From: JACMRP01 sp047302465
Lineage (GTDB): Bacteria; Bdellovibrionota; Bdellovibrionia; Bdellovibrionales; Bdellovibrionaceae
Assembly (NCBI RefSeq): GCF_047302465.1
Contig: NZ_CP178621.1
Span: 2,542,001-2,606,000, forward strand
Length of the DNA: 64,000 nt
Direction: 5' to 3'
Under the pieces are notes generated by a model. That model had not been told where the DNA came from. It ran no database searches and saw only the letters and a list, made by a program, of their open reading frames with translations. Shown here one piece after another: positions 26,744-34,946 of this stretch. The position numbers and the translations under genes are program-made. Numbering within the stretch: the stretch's first letter is position 1; every line of letters begins with the position of its first letter.

Positions 26744-27495
26744 GGTGCTTTTCCTTTTTGCCAAAGATCTTCAAGAAGATTTTTATCTCGGAGGCTATCC
26801 ATCGGCTGCCAAAAACCCTTGTGAAAGAAAGCGTGCATCTGACCGTTCGCTGCCAATTTCTCCATAGGAGATTTTTCCCAGATAGTTTGGTCATCGGAAA
26901 TAAGATCGATCACTTTGTTGTTCAAAACAAAGAAGCCACCATTGATCCAACCGCCATCACCTTCGGGCTTTTCCTGAAAGCTCTGAATTTTGTCGTCTTC
27001 CAAATTCAAGGCGCCAAAACGTCCCGGCGGCTGAGTCGCAGTCAGTGTTGCCATCTTTCCGTGTTTTTTATGAAATGCGATGAGGTCTTTGATATTCACA
27101 TCAGCCACGCCATCACCGTAAGTCAGACAGAAGTCGTCATTACCAATATAATCTTTCACTCGCTTGATACGACCACCGGTCATCGTGTTTTCGCCGGTAT
27201 CCACCAAAGTGACTTTCCAAGGTTCAGAACTGCTTTGATGAATATCCATTTTGTTAGACTTCATATCGAAAGTGACATCTGAAGTGTGCAAGAAGTAGTT
27301 CGCAAAATATTCTTTGATCACGTAACCCTTATAACCACAGCAAACGATAAAATCGTTCAAACCATAGTGAGAGTATATTTTCATGATGTGCCAGAGAATA
27401 GGTTTGCCACCGATCTCGATCATAGGTTTTGGCTTCAAATGACTTTCTTCGCTGATGCGCGTTCCGAAACCGCCAGCCAATAGCACGACTTTCAT
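26728..27495 (-). CDS. rfbF: Glucose-1-phosphate cytidylyltransferase
   Basis: First enzyme of the CDP-sugar route. The sequence reads LLAGGFGTRISEESHLKPKPM, IGGKPILWHIMKIYSHYG, LTYGDGVADVN and FHKGFWQPMDSLRDK, all characteristic of RfbF, and the 255-residue length is typical. It is the first gene of the eleven-gene minus-strand operon. The TATAAA box and a 16-bp palindrome upstream are the likely control region shared with divergent rfbH. Confidence 0.93.
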   Translation of the reverse strand: MKVVLLAGGFGTRISEESHLKPKPMIEIGGKPILWHIMKIYSHYGLNDFIVCCGYKGYVIKEYFANYFLHTSDVTFDMKSNKMDIHQSSSEPWKVTLVDTGENTMTGGRIKRVKDYIGNDDFCLTYGDGVADVNIKDLIAFHKKHGKMATLTATQPPGRFGALNLEDDKIQSFQEKPEGDGGWINGGFFVLNNKVIDLISDDQTIWEKSPMEKLAANGQMHAFFHKGFWQPMDSLRDKNLLEDLWQKGKAPWRVW

Positions 27496-27539
27496 TCGAC
27501 TCTCCTCGTGAAGCCTGAACTTTATAAGATCTTTAGCAA

Positions 27540-27555
27540 TAAATACATGTATTTA
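27540..27555. promoter_or_regulatory. 16-bp perfect palindrome in the rfbF/rfbH divergent promoter
   Basis: TAAATACATGTATTTA is a complete palindrome in the 149-base gap between divergent rfbF and rfbH. On the rfbF side it covers the -35 region of a promoter whose -10 is TATAAA near 27521. It may bind a dimeric regulator acting on both directions. A palindrome this long is expected about once by chance in 64 kb, so position is the main argument. Confidence 0.4.
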
Positions 27556-27644
27556 GCCATTTCTGCACCAAATTATTTGTCGGCTATAGATTGCCATAGC
27601 TACGCCTGTCTTGGTAAGAATCTTAACTCTATCAGGAGTACACA

Positions 27645-28979
27645 ATGCCAGTATCCCCGTCAGGAAATGAAGAACAGCGTGCAGCGGTTATTACCTCTGC
27701 GAAGAACTTGTTTCTTCAGGAAAATAAACCGAAAACCTTTATCCCAGGCTCTACCTACATTCCTGTCACAGCGAAAGTGGTGGATGAAAACGACCTCGCA
27801 CACCTGATTGACGCATCGCTTGATATGTGGCTGACAGCGGGTCGCTATGCACGGGAGTTCGAGGCCCAATTTGGAAAATATTTCGGCCGCACGACCAAGT
27901 CGTTATTGGTGAATAGCGGATCCAGCGCCAATCTTGTGGCGGTTTCCTCTCTGGGCTCTCCGGAATTAGAAAAATTTGGTATGAAACCACTGGTTCCCGG
28001 AGATGAAGTGATCACGGTTGCTGCTGGCTTTCCAACCACAGTGAATCCGATCGTACAAAATGGCTGGAAGCCTGTTTTTATCGACGTCGATGCAGCCACA
28101 ATAAATGCTCTTCCAAAACTGATCATGGAGGCTAAAACCTCTAAAACGCGCGCTGTAGTTTTAGCCCACACTCTGGGGAATCCTTACCGCGCGGATATCA
28201 TTGCGGATTGGTGCAAAAAAGAAGGTCTCTTCTTGATCGAAGACTGCTGTGATGCTCTTGGCGCCACCATTCAAGACAAACCCGTTGGCAGCTTTGGCGA
28301 ATATGCAACCAGCAGCTTTTACCCGGCTCACCACATCACCATGGGTGAAGGTGGCGCCGTGATGTCTAAAGATGGTCGCTTGAAAAAAATTGCAGAAAGC
28401 ATCCGCGATTGGGGCCGTGACTGCTGGTGTGAGCCCGGAAAAGACAACACATGCAATAAGAGATTCTGTTGGAAACTGGGCGATCTTCCAGAGGGTTACG
28501 ATCACAAATATATTTACTCGCATGTCGGTTACAATTTGAAAGTTACAGACATGCAAGCAGCCCTTGGAATTTCACAATTGAACAAAGTGGAATCTTTCAT
28601 CGAAGCTCGCAGAAAAAACTGGAATTACCTCTACAAAGGCATCAAGTCGTCCCCGACTTTGTCGAAGTACTTTACTCCTGTCGAAGCAACGCCAGAGACA
28701 AATCCAAGCTGGTTCGGATTCCCACTATACTGCAATGAAGGATTGAATCGCGAAAAGGTGGTCTCTAGCCTTGAAGATAAAAAGGTCGGGACTCGCCTTT
28801 TGTTCGCAGGCAATTTAACCAAACAACCTGCTTACAAAAACGTCGACTATCGTATTCACGGAGACTTGAAAAACACCGATCGCATCATGAAAGAACTTTT
28901 CTGGATCGGCGTACACCCAGCATTAGACCAAGTAAAAATGGACTACATGTTGGAACAACTGGAAGCTGTCACAAAATAA
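27645..28979 (+). CDS. rfbH: CDP-4-keto-6-deoxyglucose 3-dehydrase (E1), iron-sulfur PMP enzyme
   Basis: Removes the 3-hydroxyl from CDP-4-keto-6-deoxyglucose. The usual Schiff-base Lys is replaced by His (FYPAHHITMGEGG, His229/230), as in E1. The iron-sulfur ligands fit the family spacing exactly: Cys202, then 57 residues, Cys260-x-Cys262, then 7 residues, Cys270. The 444-residue length is standard. CAGGAG precedes the ATG. It is divergent from rfbF and convergent with colD. E1 needs an electron-donating reductase (E3); none is seen in the window. Confidence 0.94.
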   Translation: MPVSPSGNEEQRAAVITSAKNLFLQENKPKTFIPGSTYIPVTAKVVDENDLAHLIDASLDMWLTAGRYAREFEAQFGKYFGRTTKSLLVNSGSSANLVAVSSLGSPELEKFGMKPLVPGDEVITVAAGFPTTVNPIVQNGWKPVFIDVDAATINALPKLIMEAKTSKTRAVVLAHTLGNPYRADIIADWCKKEGLFLIEDCCDALGATIQDKPVGSFGEYATSSFYPAHHITMGEGGAVMSKDGRLKKIAESIRDWGRDCWCEPGKDNTCNKRFCWKLGDLPEGYDHKYIYSHVGYNLKVTDMQAALGISQLNKVESFIEARRKNWNYLYKGIKSSPTLSKYFTPVEATPETNPSWFGFPLYCNEGLNREKVVSSLEDKKVGTRLLFAGNLTKQPAYKNVDYRIHGDLKNTDRIMKELFWIGVHPALDQVKMDYMLEQLEAVTK

Positions 28980-28990
28980 GCAACAAATAA

Positions 28991-29011
28991 GCCCTAGCTT
29001 TTTGCTAGGGC
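28991..29011. terminator. Bidirectional hairpin between rfbH and colD
   Basis: GCCCTAGC, a TTTTT loop and GCTAGGGC form a perfect 8-bp stem 12 bases after the rfbH stop. It contains the last codons of convergent colD. The tails are only moderately U-rich on both strands, so it is a plausible but weak terminator for both genes. Confidence 0.5.
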
Positions 29012-30184
29012 CAGTCCTTTATCAAACTCAGTTCTGAGACGCTGAATCTGAGAGGTCATCGGCACTTGATGATTGCCGACGAAGAAACCATGGCTGTCGA
29101 TAGACTCTGCATTTGGCAGTTTTCCGTGGATTTCATGTTCAAACCACTTCAAGGCTTCATTTTTTGCAAAGTTACCGGCCACAATCGGACGACACTCCAC
29201 ACCCGCTTTAGTCAGATGATCAATCAGCTTCAAGCGATTCACTTTTGATTCAGGCTTAATCACAAAGCTAAAACCAAACCAGCTGCTTTTGCCTGTTTCT
29301 TTTTGAATGTAGAAATCCTTATGGTTGCCAAAAAGCTCTTGGAAAACAGCCGCATTTTCGCGGCGGATATCAACAAAGTGTTGAAGCTTTTTGATTTGCT
29401 CCAAACCAATCGCGCCACTCATTTCTAAGGGACGAACGTTGTATCCAGGAAGCACAAACTTAAAAGACTCTTCAAAGGGATTGTCACTTTTTGTGCCTGT
29501 GACTTTATTTTCTTTCGGAAGATTTCTGGTCCACCCGTGAGCTCGTAAGCAAAGAAGAATATGATAAAGCTCTTCGTCATCCGTAGAGACAATTCCACCT
29601 TCCATCGTCGAAATATGATGGCTAAAGAAGCTGCTATAAGTTCCCATGGTACCGAAAGTGCCCGCCTGACGGCTTTCAAAAGTAGCGCCCAAGGATTCGC
29701 AGTTGTCTTCGACAAGCTCAATATTTTTACCCGCAATCATTTTCTTGATTTGCGAAAAGTCATTTGGATTTCCCAAAAGATTGACGGTCATGACCATTCT
29801 TGTCTTGTCGGTGATCGCAGACTTCAGAGCGTTCAAATCATAATTCAAAGTCTCGATATCGATGTCTACAAACTTAAGTTTCAGACCATATTGCGCAAGT
29901 GGGAAGTAAGTCGTACTCCAAGAAACCGCAGGAACAATGACTTCGTCGCCACGCTTTAAAGGATTTTCTTTACGATAAAAAAGAGCCGCCACCATCAACA
30001 GATTGGCAGTCGATCCCGAGCTGCACATAACGCAGTACTTGGCGCCGAGGAATTTCGCGAACTCTTTTTCGTACTGGGCGACATGAGCGCCCATTGTGTA
30101 CATGCCAGTTTTAATAACCTTTTGGATCGCTTCGACTTCCAAATGATCCCAGCTTGAAGTTGCTAGAGGGTAAAACATTTCCAT
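28994..30184 (-). CDS. colD: GDP-4-keto-6-deoxymannose 3-dehydratase
   Basis: A PLP/PMP enzyme of the DegT fold, 396 residues. The catalytic Lys is replaced by His in FFSHHISTMEGG (His189/190), the hallmark of ColD, which removes the 3-hydroxyl using PMP and glutamate without an iron-sulfur cluster. SSGSTANLLMV and VEDNCESLGATF are the cofactor-binding blocks. It follows gmd and colC/fcl in the same operon, giving the GDP-colitose route. No cysteine set like that of RfbH is present. Confidence 0.9.
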   Translation of the reverse strand: MEMFYPLATSSWDHLEVEAIQKVIKTGMYTMGAHVAQYEKEFAKFLGAKYCVMCSSGSTANLLMVAALFYRKENPLKRGDEVIVPAVSWSTTYFPLAQYGLKLKFVDIDIETLNYDLNALKSAITDKTRMVMTVNLLGNPNDFSQIKKMIAGKNIELVEDNCESLGATFESRQAGTFGTMGTYSSFFSHHISTMEGGIVSTDDEELYHILLCLRAHGWTRNLPKENKVTGTKSDNPFEESFKFVLPGYNVRPLEMSGAIGLEQIKKLQHFVDIRRENAAVFQELFGNHKDFYIQKETGKSSWFGFSFVIKPESKVNRLKLIDHLTKAGVECRPIVAGNFAKNEALKWFEHEIHGKLPNAESIDSHGFFVGNHQVPMTSQIQRLRTEFDKGLALAKS

Positions 30185-30194
30185 AATCGTCCCT

Positions 30195-31115
30195 TTATTG
30201 AGGCAAATTTAAATAATATTCGTATGTTTTTTCAATTCCCTGGCGCAAGGAGGTCTGACTCTTCCATCCCCACGTCTGAGCGATTTCAGTAGCTACAAGC
30301 TTACGCTTCATTCCTACCGGCTTGGTGAGGTCATGAGTAAATCCACCTTTGTAACCAATCACATCCGCCACGGCCTTGTAATACTCATTCACGCTATAAT
30401 CGATACCTAAGCCCACATTCATCAAAGCCGGAAGGGAATCAAATTTTCGAATGCCTGCAGCAATACAGTCTGCCAAATCCCCGGCATACATGAATTCGCG
30501 ACGAGCTTCGCCGTCTCCCCAAATTTCGACCTGCGTGGCCCCCGTTTTTTTGGCTTCATCCACTTTACGAACAACCGCTGGAATCAGATGTGAGTTCACG
30601 GGATCAAAGTGATCAAAGCGCCCATAGAGATTGCAAGGAATCAAAGTTTTGTATTGGAAAGAAGGATCTTCCTTCATGATGTACTGGCACAGACGTTGTG
30701 CCATGATTTTCGCCAAGGCATAACCTTCGTTCGTCGGCTCTAACTCGCCTTGAAGGACCATACTTTCTTTCAAAGGATTTTCGGCGTTACGAGGATACAT
30801 GCAAGATGAACCAAGATTGATCATTTTCTTGATACCCACATTGTGGCAAGAGGCGATCAGGTTGCGGTTGATATCGACGTTTTCTACAAGAAACGCCACA
30901 GGATTTTTAATATTGGCTTGAATGCCACCCACTCTGCCTGCCGCGTGAATCACAAAATCAGGTCGGTGTTTGTCTAAATAGGACTCTACCTGCTCGCGAG
31001 AGCCCAAATTCAACTCGGCACGAGTTGGTCTCAGAATTTCATAGCGAGAGAGGTCGGGATTCTCTAAGAGATTTTTACCGACCATCCCACCAGCGCCCGT
31101 AATTAGAAGTTTCAC
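30195..31115 (-). CDS. colC: GDP-4-keto sugar epimerase/reductase, ColC or Fcl (GDP-fucose synthase family)
   Basis: 306-residue short-chain dehydrogenase with LLITGAGGMVGKNL, HAAGRVGGIQAN, LGSSCMYPR and EPTNEGYALAKI (catalytic Tyr and Lys), the pattern of GDP-fucose synthase. ColC of colitose loci belongs to the same family and carries out the same C5 epimerisation and C4 reduction on the 3-deoxy intermediate. The adjacent colD favours ColC, but a GDP-fucose product cannot be excluded. Its start overlaps the gmd stop. Confidence 0.87.
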   Translation of the reverse strand: MKLLITGAGGMVGKNLLENPDLSRYEILRPTRAELNLGSREQVESYLDKHRPDFVIHAAGRVGGIQANIKNPVAFLVENVDINRNLIASCHNVGIKKMINLGSSCMYPRNAENPLKESMVLQGELEPTNEGYALAKIMAQRLCQYIMKEDPSFQYKTLIPCNLYGRFDHFDPVNSHLIPAVVRKVDEAKKTGATQVEIWGDGEARREFMYAGDLADCIAAGIRKFDSLPALMNVGLGIDYSVNEYYKAVADVIGYKGGFTHDLTKPVGMKRKLVATEIAQTWGWKSQTSLRQGIEKTYEYYLNLPQ

Positions 31116-32191
31116 TGATCCAGCCTCACGACCTTTTTAGGGGTCCCAGCTTTCATCTCTTGTTCAGCCAAAAGAAGGTCTGTTTTCACCATTTCGGTGA
31201 CTAACTCTGCAAAAGTGATTTTCGGTGTCCAACCCAATTTGGTCTTTGCTTTTGTAGCATCGCCAAGAAGCGTTTCTACCTCTGCTGGGCGGAAGTAACG
31301 TGGATCTACAGCCACAATGCAACGGCCATTCTTGTCATAGCCTTTTTCTTCAACGCCGTGGCCTTTCCAGGTCACGTCAATGCCCAACTCTTTGGCTGCG
31401 ACATCAACAAACTCACGCACGCTGAACTGAATGCCAGTTGCAATAACAAAGTCCTCAGGGTTCGCTTGTTGCAACATCATCCATTGCATTTCTACGTAGT
31501 CTTTTGCATGACCCCAGTCACGTTTTGAATCCAGGTTTCCAAGATACAAACAGTCCTGAGTTCCCAACTTAATACGCGCCAAAGCACGCGTGATTTTTCT
31601 AGTAACGAAAGTTTCTCCGCGCAATGGGCTCTCATGGTTGAATAGAATCCCGTTGCAGGCATAAATGCCGTAAGCCTCGCGATAGTTGACGGTGATCCAA
31701 TAAGCATAGAGCTTCGCCACCGCATAGGGGCTGCGTGGATAGAAAGGAGTTGTCTCTTTTTGCGGAGTTTCTTGAACCAATCCATAAAGTTCAGAGGTCG
31801 AAGCCTGGTAATAACGAGTTTTTTTAGTCAGGCCCAAGATGCGGATTGCCTCTAAAAGTCGCAAAGCGCCCATCGCATCACTGTTAGCCGTGTACTCAGG
31901 CTCTTCAAACGAGACCGCAACGTGGCTCTGTGCGGCCAAGTTGTAGATCTCATCCGGTTGTACTTGTTGGATAATTCTGAGCAGGGACGATGAATCCGTC
32001 ATGTCTCCATGATGGAGAATAAAGCTCTGTCCTGGGATGTGTGGATCTTTGAACAAATGATCAATACGATCTGTATTGAACAACGAAGTACGACGCTTGA
32101 TGCCATGAACTTCGTATCCTTTGCTCAGAAGGAGTTCCGCTAGATAAGCACCATCTTGCCCAGTTACACCTGTAATTAACGCTTTTTTCAT
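31112..32191 (-). CDS. gmd: GDP-mannose 4,6-dehydratase
   Basis: Makes GDP-4-keto-6-deoxymannose, the branch point to colitose or fucose. The opening ALITGVTGQDGAYLAELLL and IKRRTSLFNTDRIDHL, then QASTSELYG, PFYPRSPYAVAKLYAYW, LFNHESPLRGETFVTRKI and RDWGHAKDYVE are textbook Gmd. The 359 residues are of normal length. AGGGAAG lies at the right distance from the ATG. A minus-strand promoter (TTGACC at 32254-32249, 17 bases, TAAGTA) is possible. The GDP-mannose genes manB and manC are not in the window. Confidence 0.95.
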   Translation of the reverse strand: MKKALITGVTGQDGAYLAELLLSKGYEVHGIKRRTSLFNTDRIDHLFKDPHIPGQSFILHHGDMTDSSSLLRIIQQVQPDEIYNLAAQSHVAVSFEEPEYTANSDAMGALRLLEAIRILGLTKKTRYYQASTSELYGLVQETPQKETTPFYPRSPYAVAKLYAYWITVNYREAYGIYACNGILFNHESPLRGETFVTRKITRALARIKLGTQDCLYLGNLDSKRDWGHAKDYVEMQWMMLQQANPEDFVIATGIQFSVREFVDVAAKELGIDVTWKGHGVEEKGYDKNGRCIVAVDPRYFRPAEVETLLGDATKAKTKLGWTPKITFAELVTEMVKTDLLLAEQEMKAGTPKKVVRLDQ

Positions 32192-32400
32192 ACTTCCCTA
32201 CTCGCTATTTGTAAGCAATTTAATGTACTTATCTTTCGCCAATGATTGGGTCAATATTTCACTACGAGTCAGTCGACAATTTTGCTGTTGTTCTCTCGAT
32301 TTTCACCCTTAAAACCAAAACCCGTTCGAATACCAACAAGCATCCATTTCTTAAGTTTTTTCGAACCAAAAAACTTCTGCGGCCAATGATTCTAGTCGGC

Positions 32401-32429
32401 TTGACAGAAAACGCGTCGCATCTTCTAAT
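32401..32429 (+). promoter_or_regulatory. Strong sigma-70-type promoter of the GT4 gene
   Basis: TTGACA (32401-32406), a 17-base spacer and TCTAAT (five of six) lie so close to the ATG at 32441 that the transcript would begin about five bases before it. No ribosome-binding site is visible. Confidence 0.6.
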
Positions 32430-32440
32430 TCCAAATAAGT

Positions 32441-33631
32441 ATGAACGTACCGCCAATGAACACCTCAACATTAAAATTGGGTCTAATAGCCACAGTCCCA
32501 AACTTTTTTGTCCACTTGCTGAATAACATTCAAGAGTATCAGAGACAAAATATCGAGGTGACTCTCATCACTAGTCATGAGGCCTATGGTGAATACTTAA
32601 AAAAGACCTATGGCTTTAAAGTTATTGAAATTGAAATCGCCCGCGACATTTCACTTTTCAAAGACCTCCGCAGCCTGTGGCAGCTTTGGCGACACTTAAA
32701 AAATGAAAAATACGACATCGTTCACTCACTGACTCCAAAGGCAGGCTTGATCACGTCTATTGCGGGTCTGCTCACAAAAACCCCGGTTAGAATTCATACT
32801 TTCACGGGCCAACGCTGGGCAACTCTTCAAGGGCCTTTGCGCTGGTTTTTAAAGAAACTCGACACCTTGGTGATTCGACTAGACACTCGTGCCTATACGG
32901 ATAGCAACAGTCAGATCCAATATCTACTCAACGAGGGAGTTGCTAAAACAGGCGAATTGTATTGCCTGAACAAAGGCTCTCTCGGAGGCATTGATCCTCA
33001 TAAATTTCAGCGACCAGAGCTCAAAACTGCGCGCGCCCTGCTCTCTGAACAACTCAGTATTCCTGAGGAAGCTAAAAGAATTCTCTTTGTCGGCCGGATT
33101 ACGCCGGATAAGGGCATCCATGAATTAGTTCAGGCGTTTACTAGTACCTGTGAAGAAACTGGTGCTTACCTCATTTTACTAGGAGACATGGAAAGACTTT
33201 TCTCTGAGGAAGATCAGGCGCTGGAGCAAACCATTAAGACTCATCCCAAGATAAAATATTTGGGATTTCAAAAAAAACCCGATGTCTATATGGCCGCTTG
33301 TGATTTTCTATGCATCCCAAGCTACCGGGAAGGTTTTGGAACTGTAGTTATTGAAGCAGCCGCTGCAGGAATCTGCGCTCTGGGGACAGATATTCCTGGG
33401 CTTCGTGATGCTATTGTCGACAACAGTACGGGCCTCTTGGTTCCCGTTAAAGACGTCGAAAGCCTTGCAAAGGGGCTGGTACTTCTTTGCTCTAATGACA
33501 ATCTTCGTATTTCGCTTTCTGCAAAAGCTCAGGAGCGAGCCTATTCTGAATTTGACTTCAAAATAATATCGACGCTGCAAATTGCAGACTATAAATCCCT
33601 GGTTTTTGAAAAATCACCGCTCGTTACTTAA
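32441..33631 (+). CDS. Family 4 glycosyltransferase
   Basis: A GT-B enzyme of 396 residues. The N-terminal domain contains HSLTPKAGLITSIAGLL and HTFTGQRW, as in many surface-glycan GT4 enzymes. The C-terminal Glycos_transf_1 domain shows ILFVGRITPDKGIHELVQAF and PSYREGFGTVVIEAAAAG with the catalytic E-x7-E pattern. It stands alone on the plus strand, divergent from gmd, with its own promoter. A second ATG at 32456 is also possible. Confidence 0.87.
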   Translation: MNVPPMNTSTLKLGLIATVPNFFVHLLNNIQEYQRQNIEVTLITSHEAYGEYLKKTYGFKVIEIEIARDISLFKDLRSLWQLWRHLKNEKYDIVHSLTPKAGLITSIAGLLTKTPVRIHTFTGQRWATLQGPLRWFLKKLDTLVIRLDTRAYTDSNSQIQYLLNEGVAKTGELYCLNKGSLGGIDPHKFQRPELKTARALLSEQLSIPEEAKRILFVGRITPDKGIHELVQAFTSTCEETGAYLILLGDMERLFSEEDQALEQTIKTHPKIKYLGFQKKPDVYMAACDFLCIPSYREGFGTVVIEAAAAGICALGTDIPGLRDAIVDNSTGLLVPVKDVESLAKGLVLLCSNDNLRISLSAKAQERAYSEFDFKIISTLQIADYKSLVFEKSPLVT

Positions 33632-33711
33632 GCAATAACCACCATCTGCTCCAGAATTTAATTTAAAAATAGAAGCACTAAATTAAAGACAAGTGGACGC
33701 TTTCCTTCATA

Positions 33712-33741
33712 TTGACAAGCAAATATTCCTCCAACTACCCT
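33712..33741 (+). promoter_or_regulatory. Promoter directly abutting the methyltransferase start codon
   Basis: TTGACA (33712-33717), 18 bases and TACCCT end seven bases before the ATG at 33749, so the predicted transcript begins at the start codon. The -10 match is weak (three of six). Confidence 0.4.
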
Positions 33742-33748
33742 GTCCCGC

Positions 33749-34564
33749 ATGACATTTAAGGATATATTTTTTAGAGCTCTTAGTCAGAACTTAATTGCGC
33801 GAGCAAAAAACAATCCTGTCGCCATTGATTTACCTGCCGGGAACGGAGAAACCTCAAAGTTTCTATTGGACCATGGCTATACAGTGCATGCATTTGATCT
33901 TTTTCCAGAGTTCTTTAACGAGAAACGCATTCAGTGTCAGTACTGCGATGCCACCGAGGGAATTCCCCTGCCTAATTCCATGGCGGATCTTTTAATTTGC
34001 CAAGAAGGAATAGAACATTTCCCTGATCAGCTTTCGGCCTTTAAAGAATTCAATCGAGTTCTAAAGAAAAATGGCAGTTTAATTATCACGACTCCAAACC
34101 ACTCGAATTTGAAACACAAAGTTTCTTACCTTTTGACCGAAAGTGAGCGCCATAGCCGGATCATGTCCGTCAATGAATACGATAGTATTTGGTTCAATCG
34201 TGATCACAACGACAATCAATACTATGGACATGTCTTTTTGATTGGCATTACAAAAATGCGTTTGCTGGCTAAAATTGCAGGCCTCAAAATTAGTAAAATT
34301 TATTTTTCCGAGCTTAAAACATCGAACTTGTTTTTGTTCGTGATTTTTTATCCATTTATTCTCTTAAGCAGCTTAATGACATACTTTAGAAATGTTCGCA
34401 AAAAGCCCCATGCAAAAGAAGCTTATCGCGAGATTTTAAAACTCAATATCGACCCGCGCATTCTATTAGACGGAAGCCTCATTGTAGAGTTTGAAAAAGA
34501 ATACGAACTCCCTGAAGCAAAAACAGCTCTCCATCAAATCGGAAGCTACGACTTCCAAACTTAA
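33749..34564 (+). CDS. Class I SAM-dependent methyltransferase
   Basis: 271 residues. The SAM-binding core is IDLPAGNGETSKFLLDHG, followed by an acidic end of the next strand (HAFDLFPEFF), DATEGIPLP, ADLLICQEGIEHF and LKKNGSLIITTPN, the order of a Methyltransf_11/25 domain. A hydrophobic segment (FVIFYPFILLSSLMTYF) near residue 200 could bind the membrane. Placed at the border of the surface-sugar locus it may methylate a sugar or lipid, but the substrate is unknown. The 3' end overlaps yheU by four bases. Confidence 0.8.
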   Translation: MTFKDIFFRALSQNLIARAKNNPVAIDLPAGNGETSKFLLDHGYTVHAFDLFPEFFNEKRIQCQYCDATEGIPLPNSMADLLICQEGIEHFPDQLSAFKEFNRVLKKNGSLIITTPNHSNLKHKVSYLLTESERHSRIMSVNEYDSIWFNRDHNDNQYYGHVFLIGITKMRLLAKIAGLKISKIYFSELKTSNLFLFVIFYPFILLSSLMTYFRNVRKKPHAKEAYREILKLNIDPRILLDGSLIVEFEKEYELPEAKTALHQIGSYDFQT

Positions 34565-34830
34565 AGCTGTCTAATTAACTTCGCCCACTCTTGGGCAGTT
34601 ACGATTCCGACGCTCTCGGTGTTGGGATCAAACACGATTTTTACGTCGCCCTTATCAAGCTGCCGCTCGACTTGCTCGTATTTTTTGCCAAAGCTGACTT
34701 CTTCGCGGCCGTAATCGGTGCCTTCGCGCAGAATGAAACTCTCGATAATACCGTTCAAAGCATCGCTACTTAAAACTTCGCGGGGAACTTCGATAGGTGG
34801 CTTTTCTTCTTTCTCGTCGTGGTCGTACAT
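34561..34830 (-). CDS. yheU: YheU family (UPF0270) protein
   Basis: An 89-residue protein with the YheU core: ALNGIIESFILREGTDYG followed by a conserved Glu and Gln-rich helix and a C-terminal strand (VKIVFDPNTESVGIV). The Escherichia coli protein has the same LIESFVLREGTDYG segment. It carries about 18 extra residues at the N-terminus, rich in Asp and Glu. Function is not established for the family. It is convergent with the methyltransferase gene and overlaps it by four bases. Confidence 0.82.
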   Translation of the reverse strand: MYDHDEKEEKPPIEVPREVLSSDALNGIIESFILREGTDYGREEVSFGKKYEQVERQLDKGDVKIVFDPNTESVGIVTAQEWAKLIRQL

Positions 34831-34946
34831 ATTCGGACATCATACCTTTGTCTCAGGCTGAGACAAGCTTCGTTTTTCCCTCGAGAGTATGCGCTTTCGC
34901 CAGATAAAAAACCTAGAGTAATTATTCTAACCTACAATAGAAATAT

